From positions 62,001 through 126,000 of the forward strand of contig WNYE01000052.1 in the NCBI GenBank assembly GCA_021396245.1: a stretch of 64,000 nt of DNA. Direction: 5' to 3'. A model generated the notes under the pieces. It saw only the letters and a program-made list of their open reading frames with translations. It made no database searches and had not been told where the DNA came from. Shown here one piece after another: positions 24,506 to 33,874 of the stretch (positions within the stretch are counted from its first letter, which is position 1; every line of letters starts with the position of its first letter). Origin of the DNA: Sporothrix humicola. Lineage: Eukaryota; Ascomycota; Sordariomycetes; Ophiostomatales; Ophiostomataceae. A program made the translations under genes and the position numbers.

Positions 24506-25654
24506 CTAGATCAGGTCGAGCCCATCAGCCAGCTCATATTCCTTGGTTGGCTCGGGCCATTCTGTCGGCTTGGGCTTTTCTTCGGCAGGCTTGTTCTCTC
24601 CAGCCAACCTAGTCTCCGCGGTATAGTTGGACTCTTCGACATACGGAACATATGGGATGACGGGGCGCTTGTCGATGGACCAGATCATCTGGTCTCGGGC
24701 GTGTCCCACCTGCTTTCCCATTATGTACTGCATGAACTTGATGATCTCTAACGCCGAGGTGGGAATGGGTTGCTTGGTTCCGTTGATGAATAGGCCCAGA
24801 GCCTTTTCCTGTGAGAATGTGAAGAGGCGGCCCTCGGACAGAGACTGGAGTTTGCGTGTTGCCTCTATCCCCGTCTTGGCCGTGCCGTCCGCCTCGAGGT
24901 AAAGACGGTTGAGTTGCTTGGCGCGGCGAGCGTGTTCCTCTGGCATACACTTAAGATACACGGGGATGAACTCGCGGCCAGCCTCGCGTGCGGCCTCCTC
25001 GTAGCGGTTGGCACCCTCAGCCCCGTTCGCGTCATTAGCGCGGCTGTCGGTGAAGATGACCACACGCTGGCGCTGGCTCAGAGAGTCCTTGTCGTCGGGG
25101 CCGGATGTCTTGTCTTCATTGCCGTGCACATACTTGCGGAAGCAATCCTCTTGCTTCTCACGGAGCGGCTGTGCAAGGCCCTCAAGACCCGTGACAAGAC
25201 GACCGCCCAGAACTTCGAGGCCAGGGCAGCCGCGGCCAGGGCACTCGATGCCTGGGCACATTCCGGTCTCGTTGGGATTTCCACAAATGTTGTATCGATG
25301 TGTATGAGTCTTGTTGATGGGATCCGTGACACTGAGATGGGTGTCGCCATTGGAATCAGTGACACTCAAGCCACGGGGGCGGCTCCCATCGCGGCTGGCA
25401 TGGCGTGCCATCAAGACATCGCGTGGAAGGTGCCGCATGTCGACAAACTCGCGGTCGTCAATGATCAGAGCCTGGTCCTCTCCGATCATGGTCATGAGGC
25501 ACTGGGCAAGGGCCAGCTTTCCCATAGAAGGCCAGCCATTGATCCAGATGACGGGTTGTACAGGACGACGGTATGATGGCCCGGGGACGTGGAATTCGTA
25601 CTTCTCGGGCTTCGGCGGCTTCGAAATTGGTGGGTGGGGCTGAGCGCTATGCAT
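24506..25654 (-). CDS. P-loop NTPase/kinase-like protein with degenerate Walker A, ending at an in-frame TAG
   Basis: A single open exon runs from ATG 25654 (A at -3) to TAG 24506-24508 and encodes 382 residues. After a Pro-rich start, VIWINGWPSMGKLALAQ (about 36-51) matches the position and hydrophobic context of a Walker A strand-loop-helix. Compared with the fungal AAA_33-like form GFPGVGKLT it has Ser for the central Gly and Ala for the terminal Thr; Lys46 is kept. LIIDDREFVDMRHL follows as the LID/Asp segment. The middle (about 90-200) is a variable insert with a duplicated LSVTD and Cys-Pro-Gly repeats. FIPVYLKCMPEEHARR resembles the helical part that carries basic residues in small P-loop kinases. 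Substrate unknown. The 61-codon coding-like extension after the stop suggests the gene is truncated. A 5'-UTR intron 25766-25684 (GTATGT donor, CTGAC branch) is possible. Confidence 0.65.
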   Translation of the reverse strand: MHSAQPHPPISKPPKPEKYEFHVPGPSYRRPVQPVIWINGWPSMGKLALAQCLMTMIGEDQALIIDDREFVDMRHLPRDVLMARHASRDGSRPRGLSVTDSNGDTHLSVTDPINKTHTHRYNICGNPNETGMCPGIECPGRGCPGLEVLGGRLVTGLEGLAQPLREKQEDCFRKYVHGNEDKTSGPDDKDSLSQRQRVVIFTDSRANDANGAEGANRYEEAAREAGREFIPVYLKCMPEEHARRAKQLNRLYLEADGTAKTGIEATRKLQSLSEGRLFTFSQEKALGLFINGTKQPIPTSALEIIKFMQYIMGKQVGHARDQMIWSIDKRPVIPYVPYVEESNYTAETRLAGENKPAEEKPKPTEWPEPTKEYELADGLDLI

Positions 25655-27555
25655 GGTCACAGTCGGCGACGGTACACGTTCTCCTTTTCATGCACCGAGT
25701 GTCAGTTGAAGATGAAACAAAAGCCAAGTCATATGTAGTACTGCATCCAGGGAGATATGAACATACCTCGATAAGAGCTGTTGCGATTGTCGTAGGTCCG
25801 TCAAGTCCCTGACAGACCAAGATATGGCTTCAAAGATGGAAGATTGAGATTCCCGTTCGGCTATAGATCGAGAACTTGTGGAATATGGGGCCCGTGTGGT
25901 TGTATTTTCTGTTGTTTTGTTTTGATTTCGTGACTCTACACGGGTACCTCGTTGAATAGACGCGTGATGTGAACCATCTTTTGTTTTTCGCTTGCCATAG
26001 TACGGTAATCGATAGGACAATAGGACGGGAAAAGCTCTAGGAGAGTGTGAGAAAAGAAATCCACTAGGCAGCATGCGTGAGGCCTCCATTTGGTGTTGTT
26101 TTTGTCAGTCTCCTTCTGTTTATATTTCACGATCGGATGAGAAATTGAGCACATTAAAAGGGGTCAGTCCCAGAAAATCGAGCTCTTTCCATTCAACGGG
26201 AAGGCATTCTAGGCTCCAGCCGATATTTCCTCGGAGGTCGGCCAGATACGGAGGAAGGCGCGAGTGGCCGTAGATATTCAAAAACAGAAAGAGCGAGTAC
26301 GTGTCTCGATGTCACTCGCTCCTTCCTTCCACGATCAAGAATAGGAGGCACAGGAGCTATGGTCGAAGACGGAAAAACAACAAACTTCCTGATTAGGAAA
26401 GTAAGGTCTAGCACTAAAGTAGCCTGGCGAATCACAGCCGCTTATTCTCAAAGCGCGGAGGTTCTTCACCGAACAATCCGCGCTTCTCCCATCGTTCTTT
26501 CCATTTCTTGCAAATACGTTGTCAAACGGTTTGGCGGGTCGCGCGGAAGGCCGCGGCGAGGGCTGCGACAATTGTTCTTTCCTCTTCCGGAGAGCTTCGG
26601 CAGGCAGCTGCGTTTTTTAGGAAAGAAAAAGGAAGCAGCAAGGGGGCAGCAATTGAGACCGCTGCAGCCGCCATTCCCCTCCATCTCTTTTCTTTCTTTG
26701 CTCCCTCGATGTCCCCCACTTCGTTCAAAAGTTGGTTCCAACATGCAATGCAATCGTTCGAGCTTGCATCAAAGCAAAAATAATAACAACAAAAGGAAGC
26801 CGGCTCAAAGATAGGGGCAAGCAGGGTTTAAACTGATAGGAAAGAGGGTAAAATGAGGGATGTGCAAATTTGGTCAAAATTAGGAGCAGGCCCCAAAAGC
26901 CAAAGACCAGCCCGCCCTTTTTCGAGAACAAAGAAAACGTGCATGAAGGAGAACAAAGAAACCACTGCAAGCTGCAGACGCCGGACCTGCAACGGTGGCA
27001 CGAACGGGCCAACGATAAAACAAGAACAAGCACCACACACACACAACACATTAAAAACATGAAATTGTGAAATTAAAGGCGGTCGGGCGACCTGATTTTA
27101 GTACGGAGGGTTACCGAATGTAGAACGCAGTGCATCAAAGAAAAAAAAATCCACACAGTTTACGAGGAACATGTCAGATGCACCGTATATGCAAGGATGC
27201 AGGGAACACTGGGCTTGACTTTTCTTTGTTTGAGCGGAAATGATTTGCATTATGGTGTCGGTCAAGACTTGAAAAAAAGAAAACAAGAAATTTGGTCAAT
27301 AAATTCTGTTTCATAAGATAATAAGAAAAAAAGGACAAGAGAAGACAAATGGTGAGAGATAGGAAATTCGTCATTCATTAGGCCTCCGTCGCCATGAAGA
27401 AGTAAAAGGTAGAAGTCAAAGAAAGAAAATAAGAGAAATACAAGGGTAGATATAGGTAAATGGGAAGACGGAAGATTGGTGAGTAGAAAGTAAACGGGAT
27501 AAGTGGCAGGCGTAACAACAAGGTGAAAGTAAAGTAAAAGTCGAAATCGGTGCAC
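25655..27555. other. Intergenic: promoter of P-loop gene and 3' flank of the 27.6 kb gene
   Basis: Both neighbours are read on the minus strand, so this gap holds the 5' leader and promoter of the P-loop gene (left part) and the 3' UTR of the next gene (right part). A minus-strand GTATGT donor at 25766 and an AG at 25685-25684 would define an 83-nt leader intron. The part from about 27100 to 27550 is purine-rich on the plus strand. I see no further gene. Confidence 0.5.
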
Positions 27556-28956
27556 TCAATCACATTTACCACCAAGGTGCTCGATATTCTGGCGAACCTC
27601 GTCCGTCAGCTCGCCACGGTTGCGGTAAATGTACGAGGCAGTCTGGGGCCAAAAGTCAGGGTGCGGGAGAGGCAGTTCAACAACATCGCCAGCCGCAACA
27701 CGGCGCGACAGAATAATAGCGGCAAGGGCAGGAAGGCCGCCGAGAGATGGGTGAGGACGAAGAGGAATCAAAACACCACCGTCAGCCTGGAACTGGTCAG
27801 GCGGAGCAAGGTCCTTCTGGCTTGGCTGGCGGTTGTGCTTTCCGGCTGCCTGGCGGCGCAGGTTGGGATGCGGGCTGGCCGGCGTGTGCGGCGAGTGGTC
27901 AGACGCAGGACGCTTCATGCCGGTCGTGTAGTTTGGAACATTGCCACCGCCAGCCGTGACAGGCGTTGGGGGTGGCGCTGCAGGTGCAGATGCTGTATTG
28001 GCTGATGAAGGCAAGGCAGACAGCGGCGAGCGTGGCGGCCCAACAATGGGCGAAGCCAGGATACTGACGCTCGACAGACGACGACGATCAGTCGGCTGCC
28101 GGGGAACAGCATCCAACAGCTCCTGAAGATCAAATTCGCGGCGCAGCAGGAAAGGCTTCCGGTCCTCGTTGTCTGGGATAATGTAGGCCGATACCAGCAG
28201 ACGTCCCTCAGGCGGCGGCGTCAGGCCGGCGTCACTGGTGGCACCACCCTCATTCTTGACGGATGCGGCACTGCTGCTGGCATTGCTGCTGTGGCGGCGG
28301 TGGGCCAGGTGCACGGCCTTGACATTGACACAGGGCGACAGCGTACGAGGAGACTGCAGCGGGCTATATGGCGGGTGGATGCCAACGGCCGACTGGGGAG
28401 CGTAATAGTGCTGCCGATACTGGGGGTGCTGCTGCAGATTCGAAGGCGGGTTGACCGTCACGAGAGGCGTCAAACGGCGGTTCGGTGGCTGAGGCAGGCT
28501 ACGTCTCTGCGGCTGCCCCGGAGAAGGTGATTGAGACTGCGACTGCGGTGGTGATTCCTTTGACATGGGTGACTGGGGAAGGCCAGATAGGAGGATGGCA
28601 CGGTTCTGGGCTGAAAAGGCCGAACCACCCCGCGTGCTCTTGTCAGAAGCAGGAGGACGCTCACCACGGCCACCACCGGCCCGCTCAGCAACAGGGCTGT
28701 TCAGGCCAAAGTCGCCGATACGCATAGCCAGTTCAGTACGGGCTGAGGACGGAGGCGGCGTCAACATACGTGGCGGGGCATCGGCAGGAGCTGAGATGCG
28801 TGCTGCCGACGTATCAATGGAGACGGCCATGTTGCTGGCTGGCCGAGACGACTTGCGAATCTGGGACCGAGTCGGCGAAGATGCCGGAGGAGGAGACGAT
28901 GAAGACGACGGCGGAGATGAGCGACGCTTGATGTCCTTGGCCAGGCGATTGGCCAT
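27556..28956 (-). CDS. Proline/serine-rich protein with a conserved-looking C-terminal module, unrecognised
   Basis: A single exon from ATG 28956 to TGA 27556-27558 encodes 466 residues. About the first 245 residues are low complexity (Ser, Pro, Gln, Arg; QSQSQSPSPG) and look disordered, with several SP/TP sites that could be phosphorylated. Two blocks look folded: LLVSAYIIPDNEDRKPFLLR with REFDLQELLDAVP (about 253-285), and the C-terminal segment from about 395 to 466. The latter has a hydrophobic helix (GGLPALAAIILSRRV), then VVELPLPHPDFWPQTASYIY and ending QNIEHLGGKCD. I recall this two-block arrangement from uncharacterised ascomycete proteins but cannot name the family. No signal peptide or membrane segment is evident. 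It is transcribed divergently from GWT1, with 3.06 kb between the two start codons. Confidence 0.75.
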   Translation of the reverse strand: MANRLAKDIKRRSSPPSSSSSPPPASSPTRSQIRKSSRPASNMAVSIDTSAARISAPADAPPRMLTPPPSSARTELAMRIGDFGLNSPVAERAGGGRGERPPASDKSTRGGSAFSAQNRAILLSGLPQSPMSKESPPQSQSQSPSPGQPQRRSLPQPPNRRLTPLVTVNPPSNLQQHPQYRQHYYAPQSAVGIHPPYSPLQSPRTLSPCVNVKAVHLAHRRHSSNASSSAASVKNEGGATSDAGLTPPPEGRLLVSAYIIPDNEDRKPFLLRREFDLQELLDAVPRQPTDRRRLSSVSILASPIVGPPRSPLSALPSSANTASAPAAPPPTPVTAGGGNVPNYTTGMKRPASDHSPHTPASPHPNLRRQAAGKHNRQPSQKDLAPPDQFQADGGVLIPLRPHPSLGGLPALAAIILSRRVAAGDVVELPLPHPDFWPQTASYIYRNRGELTDEVRQNIEHLGGKCD

Positions 28957-31900
28957 GTCTCAAGGAGGAACAAGTGGTAGGAACCGTAAGGTGTGATGCA
29001 AGGATCTGTTTCTGTTTCTGTGTCCGTCGTGTTGACTCTTCCAAGACCCTTGCACGTCGATCAGGTTTGAGACGATCCGTGTTGGTGAGAATCCTGGTGC
29101 AATGCAACGAAAGAAGAAGAAAAATGAACAAGACACAGAAACTAGAAAGAAAAGAGGTAAGAGGATGATAGACCGAGATGGGTGCCCAGATGTGGGTGGG
29201 AATACCATAAATAGAAACCAGGAGGGTCTGGCAAGAAAGAGGGTGGTAAACAAATGAAAGAAAACAAGAAGAAAGAATAGAAAGAAGAAAACAGGAAAAC
29301 AGGAAAACGGAAACTGGGAATAAAGAAAGTCGTGATGGTTGTGAGGGTCGGCCAGGGAGCAAGCAGCCACAGTTTGTAAGATGAAATCTTTCTTTTTGTT
29401 GTTTTCTTTCTCTTGCCTTTTTTCTTTCTCGCGTTATTGATTTTGGTGATTCGATTTCGATATTAATTAGGCGCCCATCCCCTTTTCGATGCCGGGCAAA
29501 CAAAAAGCTGGTGGCCTCATGCCTTGTTGTTCAATGCAACAGAAGGGGTTATAACAGTGAAAGAAAATAGAGGAAGAAGAAAAGAAGAAAAGAAAATAAG
29601 GAGAGAAGAAGAAAGGATGTCAACGAGCGACCAGGGTGGATGTAAAAGGCATCAAATACGAAATGGGGGCCAACGCCGGAAGAAAAAATCAAGAAACAAG
29701 AATAAAGGAAGCCGGTATAAAGAAAGGATGGGAAGGAAGAAAGAAAACAGGAGAAATGCCTCAGCTGAGAAAGAACTAACAGTCTTTGATACCGTGCCAC
29801 ACCGATGCTCAACGACAAAGAAAACTAGAAACCAGAGCTGCAGTCACACACACCACACGAAACTACGGCCGCGGCTATATGCTGCGGTCGTGGGATTAAT
29901 GAAAGGAAATAGAGACAGCAGAAACAAAAAGGAGAAACAGGTTGGTGTGATGAGAATGGTTCTCCCACATCCACGAATCACGGTGACTGTGAATAAAAAT
30001 TCGAATGTGAAAGTGAATGTTGGGCAAAAGTGCTGGGGTGAATGAATAACAGTCGTGTCGTAGTTGTGGCCAGTTTTGGATATTTTGAACAGTCAGGTTC
30101 GCGCTTAGTGAAATTTTGTTTTCTTTCCTCCTATTTTTTTCATTGTACCGACCCAACCCTTGCTTTTGCCCTTGCGTTCGCAACCCTGACTTTTTCTTCC
30201 TGCGTTGTCAGCTTTTCTTTCAACTCAAGCATACAACCAGGCTGCACGAAAGAAAGTGGTGGAGAAGAACAAAGGCTGGCTGTCCGGTCTATTGGGGCCA
30301 AGTGCCGAGCCAACGGTGACGCGACGACAAAGAGGCGGGCGAAAAGGGAGAGAAAGGGGTCTTTTTCAGAGGGGCCAACGAAAACGAACTGAAAAAATGA
30401 ATGAATCGAGACCAAAACAAATAAAAGAAGAAAAAAGTGGGCAAAAGTCCAGTTGGCGTCCAAGCGACGCGAACGCCAGAAAGAAAACACTAACACATAT
30501 CAAAGAAATGGGAAATGAGGCGGTAGAACGGCGTTGTGGTAGACGATCATGGATAAAGAAGTAAAAGAAGAGAAAAGGGAGACGAGGAGAAAGACAGAAA
30601 AGACACAAACCACAGGTTGTGAATCAAGCCATCGTCACAAACGCATTCGGAAGGTCGTGTCGTCCTCTCCTTCCTTGCATCGTTCACTCCTTCCCATTTT
30701 CCCATCAGACTCGTTCGTTCTTTCCTCAATATGTCTCGATCGTCACTGCCTATTTCCACCCCGCGACCTCATTTCATAAACTTGTCGTTAGTCCTCCGTA
30801 GCCTCGCACCTTCTTTGTCATCTTAGTGGTGCACTACCCCTATTAATTACGATATGCCATGGTTCGTCAAAGGTTCTGCGAAGCTATAAGCACGCTTTCG
30901 TAAAATGAAACGGCGTCGTCTGGCACCAAAACGAATCAAAAACGCGTTCGTTGACCTCAGATTCCCACACTTTGCAAGGTTGAACCCGGCAGTCGGTTTT
31001 AGCTTAGCTACAACAGCTCAAAGAAGAAAGAAAAGAACAAAAGGAAGAAAGGAAAAAGAAAAGAAAGAAAGGAGGAGCGAGCGTCAAGCGAACGGTGGAC
31101 GGCGCACGGAGTACAGGGCCCGTATTCGGATAGGGGCCCCGGCGAGAAGGAGAGAGGATAAAGAAGAAATATGGATCCTGGCTGTTGAAAACAAAGAAAA
31201 GGACGAGACGAACGTCATCAGATGGCCTTTTGGAGGGGGAAAGAAATTAGAATCCAATGTCACACGAAAATTTGTGCGTCGTACGAGGACAAGCAGTCCG
31301 TTGGAAAAGCAGGAAAGGGAAGGAAATAGTACATTTAAAAGGACAGAAAATAGGGCGAGAAAAGAAAACCTGCAAAAGTTGCTGTGTTGGAGAAAAGAGA
31401 TCTCTGATCGAGGGGTCTAATTCGAAAGGCAACACATGGGAAACGCCGAAAATGGCTAGATACAGGGGCGTGCTGTGCGCAGCACGTGACATCGCGCTTT
31501 GTGTGCTTAAGCTCTTTTGCCCAATTTGGCTTCTTTTTTGGCGCTTTGCTGTCCTCACATTGCCAGGCCCATTTACAACGCCGCCGCCGGCCCCGACAGT
31601 TCTTTGACGACACTCGCTTTCTTTCTTGTTCTTTGATTTTGTTCTTTGACGCTACCTTTCCTTTTACACGTATCCGCCCTTGGAGCCTTTCCACCTGGGC
31701 CCGGCCAGCATTCGCCCAACAGCTCTCGTCCCTTTCCCTGTTCCCCCAAATACGCGTGGGATGTGATCGAGATTGACGAGTTTCTGTCGCCTCGTCCTCT
31801 TTGGAATTTTCTGCCTTTCCTCGTTCCGTCCACGATCCACTCTTTGTCTTACCATTGGGAGGCGCAACCGCTCGGGAGGCAAGGCAACACTCGGCCGAAA

Positions 31901-32014
31901 ACCGAAAGCACGAAACAGCTTTCAATCCAACGACAATCGAGAACCTTAAGCATCACGACGGATACAACGTCCGCTACCACTCTATAGACAGTCAGCCACA
32001 CAGCACGCGCTCTC
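28957..32014. promoter_or_regulatory. Divergent promoter/leader region between the 27.6 kb gene and GWT1
   Basis: This 3.06 kb separates two divergent start codons. The plus strand is purine-rich from about 29100 to 30600, which is a CT-rich strand for the leftward gene. It turns pyrimidine-rich from about 31600 to 31830, the coding strand of GWT1, so both leaders appear C/T-rich on their sense strand. An 18-bp dyad (7-bp arms CGTGCTG and CAGCACG, 4-nt loop) lies at 31469-31486. No gene is supported here; open frames of up to 196 codons are compositional artefacts. Confidence 0.5.
31761..31766 (+). promoter_or_regulatory. ATG-TGA minimal upstream ORF in the GWT1 leader
   Basis: An ATG is followed directly by TGA 249 bases upstream of the GWT1 start codon. 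The stretch from 31767 to 32014 contains no other ATG, as expected for a scanned leader. If the transcript begins upstream of this point, ribosomes would meet a start-stop codon pair before GWT1. The transcription start is unknown. Confidence 0.3.
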
Positions 32015-33874
32015 ATGGCTGACTCCGCTGTGTCTGGCGGCGCGACCGCAGCAGCTGCCGCAGCAGCCAGCAACTACAAGAAACTCAAAGAAGACTTTGT
32101 CTCGAACCTCTCCGGGGGATCGGCAGGTGAAGTGTTTCTCGTGACGGCCGTCGCTCCGGTTAGTCTTTTCTGTTTTCTTTATACCCCATCCCTCGTGGCC
32201 ACGTCTTCTTTCTTTGCTTCTCCTTGCAATTATATATTTTGTCTAGTTTGCGGACTTTCTGCATTTTCTTTTCGCTCTTTTGTCTTTCTTTCTTTCTTGA
32301 CTATTCGTCCTTTTGTCGTTCTTTTGTTCCCTTTGATATCAAAACCCTGCTAGCTGTCAGAACTAACTATTTGCTCTTTCTTCTTTCCCCCCCTTTCTTT
32401 CATGCATTAGGTAGCCGTTCTCGCTTGGTCTGTTTTGCAGCGCCGCCAGTCTTTTTTTCGCCCCTACTCGCCGCTCGCCTTTGTTGTCGACTTTTTCCTC
32501 AATGCCGGCGCCATCCTGCTCGCCATCACCCTCTACTCTGGCCAGCCCCTCCTCCTCAATGGCCTCCTCATCGCCCAGACCCTGTTCGTCCTGGCCCTGC
32601 CACGCGGCAAGCCGCGGCGGGTAGCAAAGAAGCCGCCCAAGGCAGCCACAGGGTCCGGATCCAAGACATCCCAAGCGGCTTCCGCCAAGTCCGGAGCCGT
32701 CGCCGCCCTCCCGAAAAAGGCGTTCCTCACTACATACCGCGGCTGCATGATGGTCGTCACCTGCCTAGCTATCCTAGCCGTAGACTTCCGCATCTTCCCG
32801 CGCCGATTTGCCAAGGTTGAAACCTGGGGCACTTCGCTGATGGACATGGGTGTCGGCTCGTTTGTCTTTTCGGCCGGCGTTGTGGCTGCTCGCTCCGTCC
32901 TGAAGGAGCAGCAGCTGGTTCTGGCAGGGAACGCCAAGGCCGTGCCATCGCTGGCCCGTCGCCTGATGACGTCGCTGCGTCACTCGCTGCCGTTGCTTGC
33001 CCTCGGCATCGTGCGTCTGCTGAGTGTCAAGGGTCTTGACTATGCCGAGCATACTACCGAATACGGCGTGCACTGGAACTTTTTCTTCACCCTGGGCCTG
33101 CTCCCGCCGTTTGTAGCCGTTGCCCAGGCCGCCATGCAGGTGATTCCGTCGTCGGCCGCTCTGTCGCTGCTGGTGGTGGGCACGTACCAGATTGCCCTTG
33201 AGACGACCAACCTCAAGGCATACGTGCTGACGGCACCCCGGGTCGACTTGCTGTCAAAGAACCGTGAGGGTCTGGCCAGCTTCATTGGGTACCTCGCCAT
33301 CTTCTTGGCCGGCCAGGATACCGGCATGTACCTACTGCCATCCACCCCGTCAGAGACAGCTGCGTCACGGAAGAGCGGCAATACCGGTGTCCTGGCCTGG
33401 GTCCGGCAGACGCTGGCTGCCAACCGTCTCACCGCGTGGGCCGTCGTGTGGTGGGTGCTGCACCAAGTGTCCATCAACCGCGCGCCACTTGGCTTGGGCC
33501 TCACAGAGTCGCGTCGCCTTGCCAACTTGCCATACGTGCTGTGGGTGCTGTCCTTTAATGTGCAGCAGCTGACCATGTTTTACCTGGTCGACAAGTTTGT
33601 GTTTGGCGGCGACGGTGGCCAGGAGGCTTCCACTGATAAGGGTGATGCCGCCGCCGCGTACGACGAGGCCACGAGCGTCGTGCTGCGGGCATTCAACCGC
33701 AACGGCCTGGCCATCTTCCTGCTTGCCAACTTGCTGACGGGCCTCGTCAACATGACTGTGCCCACGCTCGACGTGGGGCAGTCCGTGTCTATGGCCATCC
33801 TGGTTGCGTATGCGGGCGTCGTGACGACGGTCGCCGTGGCGCTCGAGGTGTACAACATTACGATCAAATTGTAG
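32015..33874 (+). CDS. GWT1: GPI-anchored wall transfer protein 1 (inositol acyltransferase)
   Basis: Two exons: 32015-32158 and 32411-33874. The 252-nt phase-0 intron begins GTTAGT and ends ATTAG; the product has 535 residues. GWT1/PIG-W adds an acyl chain to the inositol of glucosaminyl-phosphatidylinositol in the ER, an early step in GPI-anchor synthesis, and is the target of manogepix-type antifungals. The N-terminus has the family start (NYKKLKEDFVSNLSGGS, preceded by an Ala-rich stretch). The splice joins VTAVAP to VAVLAWSVLQRR. About a dozen hydrophobic segments follow. Family blocks around NREGLASFIGYLAIFLAG (about 332) and FNRNGLAIFLLANLLTGLVN (about 476) are clear. The length is slightly above yeast Gwt1 because of the Ala-rich start and a Lys/Ser/Ala-rich loop near residues 112-145. 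The neighbour upstream is divergent. Confidence 0.93.

Noticed and set aside
24311..24751. Plus-strand open frame of 146 codons over the P-loop gene end
   Set aside because: It is the antisense shadow of the Glu/Lys-rich minus-strand coding sequence and its post-stop tail; it has no domain, and its codon positions follow the minus-strand frame.
25741..25766. 26-nt leader intron ending at GATGCAG
   Set aside because: Too short for splicing; the later acceptor giving 83 nt with a CTGAC branch site is more plausible.
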